12,623 nt of DNA from Caulobacter sp. B11 (GCF_002737765.1 NZ_PEGG01000029.1:1-12623), one strand, 5' to 3'; positions 1 to 7,513 are shown, numbered from the stretch's first letter. The notes: generated from the sequence alone by a model not told the origin. Made by a program: numbers and translations.

Positions 1-356
1 TGCAGCCAGTGATCGACCAGGCCGCGACGCTGGCCGTCGATGGCCGCCGCCACGCCGCCGCAGCCATAGTGGCCGACGACCATCACATGCTTGACCTTGA
101 TCACGTCGACCGCGAACTGCAGCACCGACAGATAGTTGGCGTCCTGGGGCGGGGCCAGGTTGGCGACATTGCGGTGAACGAACAGCTCGCCGGGATCCAG
201 GCCGACGATCTCGTTGGCCGGCACGCGGCTGTCGCTGCAGCCGATCCACAGATATTCCGGGCTCTGCTGGTTCTCGAGCCGCTTGAAGAATTGGGGATCG
301 ACCTGGGTCTTGGCGTTCGACCAGGCGCGATTGTTGCTCTTGAGGTCATCAAGCAT
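1..356 (-). CDS. Beta-class carbonic anhydrase, 3' end cut off by window edge
   Basis: This enzyme interconverts CO2 and bicarbonate in the cytoplasm using one zinc ion. The first 118 residues are visible and reading continues off the left edge, so roughly half of a usual 200-230 residue protein is present. The beta-class zinc site is complete: CSDSR gives Cys40, Asp42 and Arg44, and HYGCGG gives His96 and Cys99. The ATG at 356-354 overlaps the last 8 bases of the upstream isomerase gene (its TGA is at 351-349), and no clear Shine-Dalgarno is seen, so translation is probably coupled to that gene. It is the third gene of a minus-strand operon after the FAH-family hydrolase and the isomerase. 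A bicarbonate supply role beside a ring-cleavage pathway is possible but is inference. Family assignment is firm; physiological role is not. Confidence 0.93.
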   Translation of the reverse strand, partial: MLDDLKSNNRAWSNAKTQVDPQFFKRLENQQSPEYLWIGCSDSRVPANEIVGLDPGELFVHRNVANLAPPQDANYLSVLQFAVDVIKVKHVMVVGHYGCGGVAAAIDGQRRGLVDHWL

Positions 357-990
357 TGACGGCGTCCGGTTGCAGGTTGGGATGGGCGGCGGCGATGGCC
401 GGATGGCCGGCGGCGCGTTCGGCCACGGCGCGGATCGCCGGGAACGGGGTCAGGTCGACCTTGAAGCGGGCGGCGTTGTAGATCTGCGGGATCAGGCAGC
501 AGTCGGCCAGGCCGGGCGTCGCGCCGAAGCAGAAGCCGTCGCCATGGCGGGCGATCATCGGCTCCAGGGCCGAAAAGCCGTCGCCGATCCAGCGCTGGGC
601 CCAGGCGTCGCGGCCGTCCTCGTCGACGCCCAGCCCCGCCAGGGCCCGCAGGATGCGCAGATTGTTCACCGGGTGGATGTCGCAGGCGATGATCTCGGCC
701 ATGGCCCGCACCACGGCCCGGTCAAGCGGGTCGGCGGGGAGCAGGGCGGGCTCGGGAACGGTTTCGTCCAGCCATTCCAGGATGGCCAGGCTCTGGGTCA
801 GGCTGCGGCCGTCGACCTCGAGGGTCGGCACCAGCTTCTGGCCGTTGAGCGCCGCATAGGCCGGTTGCTGGTGGGCGTTGGTCACCAGGTCAACCGGGAC
901 GACGCGATAGTCCAGACCCTTGAGATTGAGCCCGATGCGCACCCGATAGGGCGCGCTGGCCCGCCAGGCGCTGTGCAGGACGAGGTCCAT
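349..990 (-). CDS. maiA: Maleylacetoacetate/maleylpyruvate isomerase (zeta-class GST)
   Basis: This is a 213-residue glutathione-dependent cis-trans isomerase of the zeta glutathione S-transferase class. It would convert maleylacetoacetate to fumarylacetoacetate (homogentisate route) or maleylpyruvate to fumarylpyruvate (gentisate route). The N-terminal thioredoxin-like half carries the glutathione-binding stretch SAWRASAPYRVRI and the LVPTLEVDGR...LTQSLAILEWL segment typical of the class. The helical half has the family signature CDIHPVNNLRIL around residues 108-119. The usual Ser-Ser-x-x-x-Arg glutathione motif appears as A-S-A-P-Y-R, so the catalytic serine region is slightly altered. A good ribosome site (GAGGAAAA) overlaps the stop codon of the upstream hydrolase, leaving only a 10-base gap. 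Class is certain; which maleyl substrate is used is open, because the neighbouring hydrolase is of the short, fumarylpyruvate-like type. Confidence 0.9.
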   Translation of the reverse strand: MDLVLHSAWRASAPYRVRIGLNLKGLDYRVVPVDLVTNAHQQPAYAALNGQKLVPTLEVDGRSLTQSLAILEWLDETVPEPALLPADPLDRAVVRAMAEIIACDIHPVNNLRILRALAGLGVDEDGRDAWAQRWIGDGFSALEPMIARHGDGFCFGATPGLADCCLIPQIYNAARFKVDLTPFPAIRAVAERAAGHPAIAAAHPNLQPDAVNA

Positions 991-1000
991 GACGTTTTCC

Positions 1001-1678
1001 TCAGACGATGGTGAAGGTCAGGGCGCCGACGCCCTCGACCGCGCCCTCGACCCGGTCGCCGCGCACGATCGCCGCGACGCCTTCGGGGGTGCCGGTGAAG
1101 ATCAGGTCGCCGGCCGCCAGGGCCCACAGTTTCGAGGCCTCGGCGATGATCTCGGGCACCGACCAGATCATGTCGGCGATCTGCCCAGCCTGACGGGGCT
1201 GGCCGTTCACCGACAGGCTGATCGCGCCCTGGGGCGGGGCCCTGCCGGGGCGGATCGCCGAGATCGGAGCGCTGGCGTCGAAGCCCTTGGCGGCGTCCCA
1301 GGGCTGGCCCTTGGCCTTGGCGACGGCCTGCAGGTCGCGACGGGTCAGGTCGACCCCGACCGCATAGCCGAACACGTGGTCCAGGGCGTCGGCGACGGCG
1401 ATGTCGCGGCCGCCGGACTTCAGGGCCACCACCAACTCGATCTCGTGGTGCAGGTCGGCGGTGGCCGACGGATAGGGAACCTCGACGCCCGGCGGGACCA
1501 GGCCGTCGCTGGGCTTGCCGAAGAAGAACGGCGGATCGCGGTCGTCGCCGCCCATCTCGCGCCGGTGGGCGGCGTAGTTGCGGCCGACGCAGAGCACGCG
1601 GCGCACCGGGAAGACGGCGTCTGCGCCCTCGACCGGAACCATGGACACGGGGGGCGGGGAAAAAGCGAAGGTCGTCAT
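1001..1678 (-). CDS. FAH-family hydrolase, fumarylpyruvate-hydrolase-like
   Basis: This 225-residue metal-dependent hydrolase belongs to the fumarylacetoacetate hydrolase (FAH) superfamily and would cleave a C-C bond in an acylpyruvate. Visible family features are CVGRNYAAH (residues 30-38), FFFGKPSD (51-58), the acidic metal ligands in HHEIELVV (Glu79 and Glu81), Asp110 in GVDLTRRD, Lys131 in KGFD and the C-terminal GDLIFTGTPEGVA (190-202). The length and the PPFFFGKP, LHHEIELVVAL and DLTRRDLQ segments resemble short fumarylpyruvate hydrolases or FAHD1 acylpyruvases, not the longer true fumarylacetoacetases. It is first in the operon with the zeta GST and carbonic anhydrase, which suggests isomerise-then-hydrolyse chemistry for maleylpyruvate. 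The ATG at 1678 follows AGGCGG at a sensible distance. Alternative substrates include fumarylacetoacetate or oxaloacetate (decarboxylation). Confidence 0.88.
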   Translation of the reverse strand: MTTFAFSPPPVSMVPVEGADAVFPVRRVLCVGRNYAAHRREMGGDDRDPPFFFGKPSDGLVPPGVEVPYPSATADLHHEIELVVALKSGGRDIAVADALDHVFGYAVGVDLTRRDLQAVAKAKGQPWDAAKGFDASAPISAIRPGRAPPQGAISLSVNGQPRQAGQIADMIWSVPEIIAEASKLWALAAGDLIFTGTPEGVAAIVRGDRVEGAVEGVGALTFTIV

Positions 1679-1853
1679 GCCGCCTGATTAGCGCCAAAAC
1701 CCCGCCGCCGGAAGCGTCCAGCCTCGCGCGGAGCCGGGCGAACCCCGCGCAAGGGCCCCGCCTTAACGTTCTTTCACTTGCCCCCTTGCCCGCCAACGAG
1801 TCATGACGGAGTGGGGACTGCCGGCGTTAATACTCGGGGGCTTAAGAGCGCAG
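1679..1853. other. Divergent intergenic region between hydrolase operon and ABC genes
   Basis: This 175-base gap must hold promoters for the minus-strand hydrolase-isomerase-anhydrase operon and the plus-strand ABC operon. I see no strong sigma-70 pair. On the plus strand TTAATACT (1827-1834) could serve as a -10, with ATGACG (1803-1808) as a poorly spaced -35 (about 19 bases). No EcfG-type GGAAC/CGTT pair and no clear operator palindrome were found. Confidence 0.4.
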
Positions 1854-2731
1854 ATGCTGATCATCGAGAACCTGACCCATGTCTATTCGAACGGCGTCAA
1901 GGCGCTGGACGAGGTCAGCCTGACGATCGCCCGGGGCATGTACGGCCTGCTGGGACCCAACGGGGCCGGCAAGTCGACCCTGATGCGCACCATCGCCACC
2001 CTGCAGGCGCCGACCTCGGGCCATATCCGCTTCGACGACATCGACGTGCTCAAGACCCCGAAGCCCTGCGCCGGACCCTGGGCTATCTGCCGCAGGACTT
2101 CGGCGTCTACCCGCGGGTCTCCGCCTACGACATGCTTGACCACATGGCCGTGCTCAAGGGCTTGTCCAACGCCCGCGAGCGCAAGGAGACGGTCGAGAGC
2201 CTGCTCAACCAGGTCAATCTGTGGACCGTGCGCAAGAAGGCCATCGCCGGTTTCTCGGGCGGCATGCGCCAGCGCTTCGGCATCGCCCAGGCCCTGATCG
2301 GCGACCCGCGCCTGATCATCGTCGACGAGCCCACCGCCGGCCTCGACCCGGAAGAACGCAACCGCTTCCTCAACCTGCTGGCCGAGATCGGCGAGAACGT
2401 GGTGGTGATCCTGTCGACCCACATCGTCGAGGACGTCTCCGACCTCTGCCCGGCCATGGCGATCATCTGCGACGGCCGCATCGTCAAGGAAGGCGCGCCC
2501 GCCGCCCTGGTCAGCCAGCTGGACGGCCGGATCTGGAAGAAGACCATCGACAAGTCGGAGCTGGAGGCCGCCAAGGCCCGCCACCAGGTGATCTCGACCC
2601 GGCTGCTGGGCGGCCGCACCGTCATCCACATCTTGGCCGACGCCGACCCGGGCGACGGCTTCGCCCCGGTGACCGGCGGGCTGGAAGATGTCTATTTCTC
2701 GACCCTGACCACCACCCGCCGCGCGGCCTAG
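1854..2731 (+). pseudogene. ABC transporter ATP-binding protein, broken by one-base deletion
   Basis: This gene encodes the ATPase that should drive the membrane protein encoded immediately downstream. The start at 1854 gives MLIIENLTHVYSNG, the normal N-terminus of the family, and Walker A GPNGAGKST lies at residues 34-42. After residue 69 (about base 2060) the frame is lost: ...DVLKTP is followed by nonsense, while the next frame continues ALRRTLGYLPQDFGVY, signature FSGGMRQRFG, Walker B LIIVDEPTAGLD and the H-loop STHIVED to a TAG at 2729-2731. Adding one G (ccccgaag to ccccggaag) restores one reading frame of 292 residues. As written, Walker A and the signature/Walker B are on separate frames, so no working ATPase is made. 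The stop lies 13 bases before the permease-peptidase start. True mutation or sequencing error cannot be told apart here. Confidence 0.88.
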
Positions 2732-2744
2732 GAGGGTCTGGCCG

Positions 2745-5700
2745 ATGTTTCGCAAGATCGCGGGCTTCGAGCTCCGCTACCAGCTGAAGTCGCCGGTCTT
2801 CTGGGTGGTGGCGGCCATCTTCTTCCTGCTCACGTTCGGCGCGACGACGATAGACCAGATCCGGATAGGCGGCGGTGGCAACGTCCACAAGAACTCGCCG
2901 GCCATGATCGCCCAGATCCATCTCGTCTGGTCGATCTTCTACATGTTCGTGACCACGGCCTTTGTCGCCAATGTGGTGGTGCGCGACGACGAGACGGGCT
3001 TTGGCCCCATCCTGAGATCCACCCGGGTCGGCAAGTTCGACTATCTGTACGGCCGCTTCACGGGGGCCTTTATCGCGGCGGCCCTGTCGTTCCTGGTTGT
3101 GCCCCTGGCGATCTTCCTGGGCTCGCTGATGCCGTGGATCGATCCTGAACGGCTGGGTCCCAACCTGCCGCAGGCCTATCTGTTCGCCTATTTCGCCCTG
3201 GCCCTGCCGGCGATCTTCCTGACCTCGGCGATCTTCTTCGCCCTGGCCACCATCACCCGCTCGATGATGTGGACCTATGTTGGCGTGATCGCCTTCATGG
3301 TCGTCTGGATCATCGCGGGCATCGCGCTGGACAAGCCCGGGTTTGAAAAGACCGCCGCCCTTTGGGAGCCGCTGGGCACCGCCGCCTATGGCCTGGTCAC
3401 CAAGTACTGGACGGCCAATGAGCGCAATACGCTGATCCCGGCCGTCAGCGGCGTCCTGCTGTTCAACCGCATCTTCTCCCTGGCGCTGTCGAGCGGCTTC
3501 CTGGCCTTGGCCTATTTCCTGTTCCGGTTCCAGTCGGCGGAGCTTTCCGGCGCGCGGCGCGGCCGCAAGTCGCAGGCGGCCGTCGAGGCGGCTGATCCGC
3601 CGCCCCAGGGCCCCGCGCCCCGCGCCGCGCCGCGCTATGACGGCCAGGCCGCCTGGGCCCAGCTGCGGGCCCGCACCCGCCTCGACATGGGCCAGGTGTT
3701 CAAGAGCCCGGCTTATTTCGTGCTGCTGGCCCTGGGCCTGGCCAACGCCATGGGTTCGCTGTGGTTCGCCACCGAGGCCGCCGGCTATGGCGGCGTCGTC
3801 TATCCCCTGACCCGCGTGCTGCTGACCCCGCTGATCGGGTCGTTCGGCCTGATCCCGATGATCATCGCGGTCTATTATTCCGGTGAGCTGGTCTGGCGGG
3901 AGCGCGAGCGCAAGACCCACGAGATCATCGACGCCACGCCTGTTCCGGACTGGGCCTTCGTGGTCCCCAAGATCCTGGCCATCTCGCTGGTGCTGATCTC
4001 GACCCTGCTGGTCAGCGTGCTGGCCGCAGTCATCAGCCAACTGCTGCATGGCTACACCCATTTCGAGATCGGCAAGTACCTGCTGTGGTACGTGCTGCCG
4101 CAATCGGTGGACTGGGTGCTGCTGGCGGTGCTGGCGGTGTTCCTGCAGACGATCAGCCCGCACAAGTTCATCGGCTGGGGCCTGATGGTGCTTTACATCA
4201 TCACCACCATCACCTTCACCAGCCTGGGTTTCGAGCACAAGCTCTACAATTACGGCTCGACCGGCGAGACGCCGTTCTCCGACATCAACAATCTGGGCAA
4301 GTTCTGGATCGGTCCCTGGTGGCTGCGGCTGTACTGGACGGCGTTCGCGGTCGTGCTGCTGGTGCTGTCCTACGGCCTGTGGCGGCGCGGGACCGAGAGC
4401 CGGCTGCTGCCGCGCCTGCGTCGGCTGCCGAGCCGGATCACCGGCAAGGCCGGACTGGTCATGGCCGGGGCCCTGGCGGTGTTCGCCGCGTCCGGCGCCT
4501 TCATCTTCGTCAACACCAATATCTGGAACACCTACCGAACCAGCATCGACAACGAAAAATGGCAGGCCGACTACGAAAAGACCCTGCTGGGTTTCGAGAA
4601 TCTGCCCCAGCCCAAGATCGTCGCCATGACCCTGGACGTGACCCTCTATCCGCATGAGCCGCGGGTCGACACGACGGGGTCCTACACCATCGAGAACCGG
4701 ACCGGTCAGCCCCTGCGCGAGATCCACGTCCGCTTCGACCGCGACCTGCAGGTGCGGGCCCTGTCGATCCAGGGCGCGCGCTCCAAGAAGACCTTCGACC
4801 GCTTCAACTACCGGATCTTCGCCTTCGACACGCCGATGAACCCCGGCGAGCAGCGCAAGATGAGCTTCATCACCCGCCGCGCCCAGCAGGGCTTCCCCAA
4901 CAGCGGGGCCGAGACGCGGGTGGTCGACAACGGGACCTTCATCAACAATCTGGAGATCGCGCCGATCCTGGGCATGTCGCGCGACAGCCTGCTGCAGGAC
5001 CGGGCCAAGCGCCGCAAGTACGGTCTGCCGGCCGAGCGCCGCATGGCCCGGCTGGGCGATGTCGCGTCGAGGCAGTTCAACGGCCTGCGCAAGGACGCCG
5101 ACTGGGTGTCGTCGGACATCACCGTCTCGACGGTGGCCGACCAGACGCCGATCGCGCCGGGGACCAAGGTGTCCGATGTGGTTAAGGGCGACCGCCGGAT
5201 CGCGCGCTTCGTCACCGAGGCGCCGATCCAGGCCTTCGTCTCGATCCAGTCCGGACGGTTCGCGGTGTCCACCGAGGTCTATAAGGGCATTGAACTGGCG
5301 GTCTATTATGACGCCCAGCACGCCTGGAACATCGAGCGCATGAAGGCGGCGATGAAGGCTTCGCTGGACTATTATCAGGGCGAATTCAGCCCCTACCAGT
5401 TCCGCCAGCTGCGGTTCCTGGAGTTCCCCGACTACGCCCAATTCGCCCAGGCCTATGCCGGCACCATGCCGTGGTCGGAGGGCCTGGTGTTCATCGCCAA
5501 CTACCAGAACCCCGAAAAGATCGACATGGTCACCTATGTCGGGGCCCACGAGATCGGCCACCAGTGGTGGGCCCACCAGGTGATCGGCGCCAACCAGCAG
5601 GGCGGCACGATGCTGAGCGAGACCTTCGCTCAGTACTCGGCCCTGATGGTGATGAAGCGGATGTACGGCGAGAGCCAGATCCGCAAGTTCCTGAAGTTCG

Positions 5701-6233
5701 AGCTCGACAGCTATCTGCGGGCCCGCGGCGGCGATCCGCTCGAGGAGCAGCCGCTCTACAAGGTCGAGAACCAGGGCTATATCCACTATCGCAAGGGCTC
5801 GCTGGTCATGTACCGGCTGCAGAGCGAGATCGGCGAGGCGGCGGTCAATCGCGCCCTGCGCCGGCTGATCGCCGACCACGCCTTCAAGGGCGCGCCCTAT
5901 CCGACGACGCTCGACTTCATGGCCGCGGTCCGCGCCGAGGCGCCGGCCGACAAGCAGGCCCTGATCACCGACCTGTTCGAGAAGATCACCCTCTATGACC
6001 TCAAGACCACGGCCGCGACGGTCAAGCCGCGCGCTGATGGTCGCTTCGACGTGACGGTGACGGTCGACGCCAAGAAGCTCTATGCCGACGGCAAGGGCAA
6101 GGAGACCCCCGCGGCGCTGAACGAAACCATGGATGTGGGCCTGTTCACGGCCGAGCCGGGGAAGAAGGCCTTCACGGCCGGCAATGTGGTGCTGTACCAG
6201 CGCCGCGCGATCCGCTCGGGCGTCCAGACCTGA
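2745..6233 (+). CDS. Fused ABC-2-type permease and M1 zinc aminopeptidase-like protein
   Basis: This 1162-residue inner-membrane protein joins a polytopic half to a peptidase half. I count about 13 hydrophobic segments between residues 17 and 589, in two sets (six at 17-262, seven at 322-589) split by a polar Ala/Pro-rich linker near 263-315. Residues from about 610 form the M1-like part: TMPWSEG (907-913) sits where M1 enzymes have the exopeptidase motif, HEIGH (935-939) gives two zinc ligands and the catalytic Glu936, and Glu959 in SETFAQYSA is the third ligand. A GGAG-type ribosome site (aggagg at 2730-2735) precedes the ATG. The adjacent ATPase is the expected partner. Transport substrate and peptide substrate are unknown; this fusion family is known in Proteobacteria and Bacteroidetes. 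The stop at 6231-6233 looks premature: the normal tail is encoded in a shifted frame to 6355, which would give 1196 residues. Confidence 0.9.
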   Translation: MFRKIAGFELRYQLKSPVFWVVAAIFFLLTFGATTIDQIRIGGGGNVHKNSPAMIAQIHLVWSIFYMFVTTAFVANVVVRDDETGFGPILRSTRVGKFDYLYGRFTGAFIAAALSFLVVPLAIFLGSLMPWIDPERLGPNLPQAYLFAYFALALPAIFLTSAIFFALATITRSMMWTYVGVIAFMVVWIIAGIALDKPGFEKTAALWEPLGTAAYGLVTKYWTANERNTLIPAVSGVLLFNRIFSLALSSGFLALAYFLFRFQSAELSGARRGRKSQAAVEAADPPPQGPAPRAAPRYDGQAAWAQLRARTRLDMGQVFKSPAYFVLLALGLANAMGSLWFATEAAGYGGVVYPLTRVLLTPLIGSFGLIPMIIAVYYSGELVWRERERKTHEIIDATPVPDWAFVVPKILAISLVLISTLLVSVLAAVISQLLHGYTHFEIGKYLLWYVLPQSVDWVLLAVLAVFLQTISPHKFIGWGLMVLYIITTITFTSLGFEHKLYNYGSTGETPFSDINNLGKFWIGPWWLRLYWTAFAVVLLVLSYGLWRRGTESRLLPRLRRLPSRITGKAGLVMAGALAVFAASGAFIFVNTNIWNTYRTSIDNEKWQADYEKTLLGFENLPQPKIVAMTLDVTLYPHEPRVDTTGSYTIENRTGQPLREIHVRFDRDLQVRALSIQGARSKKTFDRFNYRIFAFDTPMNPGEQRKMSFITRRAQQGFPNSGAETRVVDNGTFINNLEIAPILGMSRDSLLQDRAKRRKYGLPAERRMARLGDVASRQFNGLRKDADWVSSDITVSTVADQTPIAPGTKVSDVVKGDRRIARFVTEAPIQAFVSIQSGRFAVSTEVYKGIELAVYYDAQHAWNIERMKAAMKASLDYYQGEFSPYQFRQLRFLEFPDYAQFAQAYAGTMPWSEGLVFIANYQNPEKIDMVTYVGAHEIGHQWWAHQVIGANQQGGTMLSETFAQYSALMVMKRMYGESQIRKFLKFELDSYLRARGGDPLEEQPLYKVENQGYIHYRKGSLVMYRLQSEIGEAAVNRALRRLIADHAFKGAPYPTTLDFMAAVRAEAPADKQALITDLFEKITLYDLKTTAATVKPRADGRFDVTVTVDAKKLYADGKGKETPAALNETMDVGLFTAEPGKKAFTAGNVVLYQRRAIRSGVQT

Positions 6234-6355
6234 CCTTCGTCGTCGACAAGCCCCGACCTTCGCCGGGGTTGATCCCGACCTTCGCCGGGGTTGATCCCTA
6301 CAACACGGTGATCGACCGCAACGGCGACGACAATATCCTGAAGGTCGGCGGGTGA
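6234..6355 (+). other. Out-of-frame remnant of the permease-peptidase C-terminus
   Basis: Past the TGA at 6231, conceptual repair reads LTFVVDKPPTFAGVDPYN, then TVIDRNGDDNILKVGG and a TGA at 6353-6355, the sort of ending expected for this family. The repair needs one C restored at 6229-6230, one C restored in the C-run at 6251-6254, and removal of one copy of a 22-bp duplication. The sum (3611 + 2 - 22 = 3591 bases) is a whole number of codons, which supports the reading. Confidence 0.75.
6255..6298. repeat. Perfect 22-bp tandem duplication
   Basis: Two identical 22-base copies lie head to tail at 6255-6276 and 6277-6298, each running gaccttcgcc ggggttgatccc. The three bases before copy 1 (ccc) also match the end of the unit. 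One copy is natural coding sequence for TFAGVDP in the tail of the upstream gene, so the second copy is an insertion. Each unit can fold a small CCCG/CGGG hairpin, which might favour slippage. Confidence 0.95.
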
Positions 6356-6766
6356 GCGAGCTCGGGCTCAAGCTACGCCGAGGCCCTGAACGGCTTCTTC
6401 GCCAAGGCTTTCCCGAAGGCGGGGATCTGGCCAGGTGCTGGAGGTGACGCCCGGTCGGGTGCTGATCCGCCAGGCCTATGTCGCCCGGTCGCTGCGGCCG
6501 GGCGGACTGATTTCCGGACCGACCCAGATGGGGCTGGCCGACCGCGCGGCCTATGCCCTGGTCCTGGCCCATATCGGCGAGGTCGAGATGGCGGTGACCA
6601 CGTCCCTGACCATCCACTTCCTGCGCGGGGCCAAGCCGGGCGACCTCTATGCCGAGGCGGTTCTGCTCAAGCTCGGCCGCCGCATCGCGACGGCCGATGT
6701 CCTGATGTGGACGGAATCGCGCGAGCGCGCGGTCTCGAAGGCGACCGTGGCCTACGCGATCCCTGA
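6352..6766 (+). pseudogene. PaaI/DUF4442-like hotdog thioesterase, multiple frameshifts
   Basis: This is a small acyl-CoA thioesterase-like gene of the hotdog fold. The intact core is read from about 6435: VLEVTPGRVLIRQAY, GGLISGPTQMGLADRAAY, VTTSLTIHFLRGAKPGDLY and RRIATADVLMWTES, matching PaaI-type helix and beta-sheet segments. The N-terminus lies in other frames: GTG at 6352 (overlapping the TGA of the permease tail as GTGA), then YAEALNGFFAKAFPKAG in a second frame. Removing one A at 6370-6371 and adding one G at 6421-6424, one G at 6434-6435 and one C at 6761-6763 gives a single 138-residue frame ending at TGA 6764-6766. As written, the core frame instead runs on to 6947. It is probably the third gene of the ABC operon; a functional link to transport is not evident. 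Substrate unknown. Confidence 0.78.
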
Positions 6767-6781
6767 AGGGTCGCGCCCTTC
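6765..6781 (+). terminator. Short hairpin at the end of the thioesterase gene
   Basis: GAAGGG (6765-6770), loop TCGCG, CCCTTC (6776-6781) form a perfect 6-bp stem right at the restored stop codon. No T-run follows, so it is at best a weak or Rho-assisted terminator, or part of a REP-like element with the next hairpin, whose left arm overlaps its right arm. Confidence 0.45.
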
Positions 6782-6809
6782 GAGGGTCCGCCAAGGCGAA
6801 GCTCGAAGG
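6777..6809. repeat. REP-like nested inverted repeat
   Basis: CCTTCGAG (6777-6784) pairs perfectly with CTCGAAGG (6802-6809), and inside it CGCC (6789-6792) pairs with GGCG (6795-6798) around an AA loop. This bulged two-part hairpin lies between the convergent thioesterase and DUF4142 genes, the usual setting for alphaproteobacterial palindromic intergenic elements. It could end transcription from both sides. Only one copy is seen in the window, so a repeat family is inferred. Confidence 0.6.
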
Positions 6810-6820
6810 ACGCAAGGGCC

Positions 6821-7413
6821 CTATTTCATGCCGTTCTTCAGGCCTTCGGCCTTGTTCAGATGTTCCTGGATCTTGGGGCCGTGTCGGCAGCGAAGATCTT
6901 CAGGGTCGCGACGTCGCCGTCCTGGGCGTAGCGCTGCAGCAGGTTGAGCGCGGCCTGATGAACGTCGACCTGATCGTCGGCATAGGTCTTGTCGAAGTCC
7001 TTGTCGCTGGACTTGTTCAGGTCGTCGATCTTGTCCTGCAGGTCGGACGGCAGCATGGTCGGGGTGGTCAGGGTCTGGCCCGAGGCGGCGATGGCGGCCT
7101 TCAGCCCTTCCATGGTCAAGGTGTGGCCGTCGGCCATCATCTTGGCGAAGGCCTTGACCTCGGCGTTGGTCGAACGCTTGAGGGCGATCTTGGCGGCCTC
7201 GATCTCGTACATGTCGTTGGCGACGGCCTTGGCGACGAAGTCGGGGGCCTTGCTCTCGTCGGCCATGGTGGGGACCGTGGCGGCGGGGTTGGCGTCCGGG
7301 GTCGCGGCCTGTTCGCTGGGCGTGGCGGCGCCCTTGGTTTCGGTCTTGTCGCCGCAGGCGGCGAGGCTGAGGGCGGCGAAGGCGGCGCCGACGATAAGGA
7401 TCTTGCGGGTCAT
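6821..7413 (-). CDS. DUF4142 lipoprotein, C-terminus frameshifted
   Basis: This is a predicted secreted lipoprotein with a ferritin-like helical DUF4142 domain; its function is unknown. The N-terminus shows a lipoprotein signal (MTRKILIVGA AFAALSLAAC, lipobox Cys20), followed by a Thr/Ala/Pro-rich spacer and the helical domain from about residue 55 with EIEAAKIAL, AFAKMMADGHT and DVHQAALNLL. Gly after the cysteine fits outer-membrane sorting. AGGGA lies upstream of the ATG at 7413. Near base 6875-6878 one base is missing from a G-run: as written the protein ends ...TAPRSRNI at 6856 (185 residues), whereas adding the base gives TAPKIQEHLNKAEGLKNGMK and a TAG at 6823-6821 (197 residues). Only the last helix is affected, so the protein may still fold. 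A near-match EcfG promoter lies upstream. Confidence 0.82.
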
Positions 7414-7487
7414 GGCTTTCTTTCCCTGCGCGTATTCTTAGAAACGGTAGGAGACATGGCGTCGCGCGGCGCCGTCTTGGTGATATG

Positions 7488-7513
7488 AACTTCACGCGGC
7501 CGTGATCGGTTCC
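7488..7513 (-). promoter_or_regulatory. Possible EcfG/SigT-type promoter, one mismatch
   Basis: On the minus strand GGAAC (7513-7509) is followed after 17 bases by AGTT (7491-7488), one base from the GGAAC-N16/17-CGTT consensus of alphaproteobacterial general-stress sigma factors. Transcription would start about 65 bases before the DUF4142 ATG. With one mismatch in a nine-base motif this may be chance, though position and strand are right. Confidence 0.35.

Noticed and set aside
882..1796. 304-residue minus-strand frame overlapping the FAH hydrolase
   Set aside because: It is an Arg/Pro/Gly-rich out-of-frame reading of the hydrolase and the start of the isomerase, with no domain of its own.
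2041..2075. Programmed frameshift in the ATPase gene
   Set aside because: No slippery heptamer of the X-XXY-YYZ type and no internal Shine-Dalgarno or clear downstream stem is visible, and other genes nearby show similar unprogrammed indels.
2622..6815. 1397-residue open frame on the minus strand
   Set aside because: It mirrors the permease-peptidase gene, whose plus-strand protein has clear membrane segments and a zinc site. The antisense product is Arg/Gly/Asp/His-rich low complexity typical of high-GC shadow frames.
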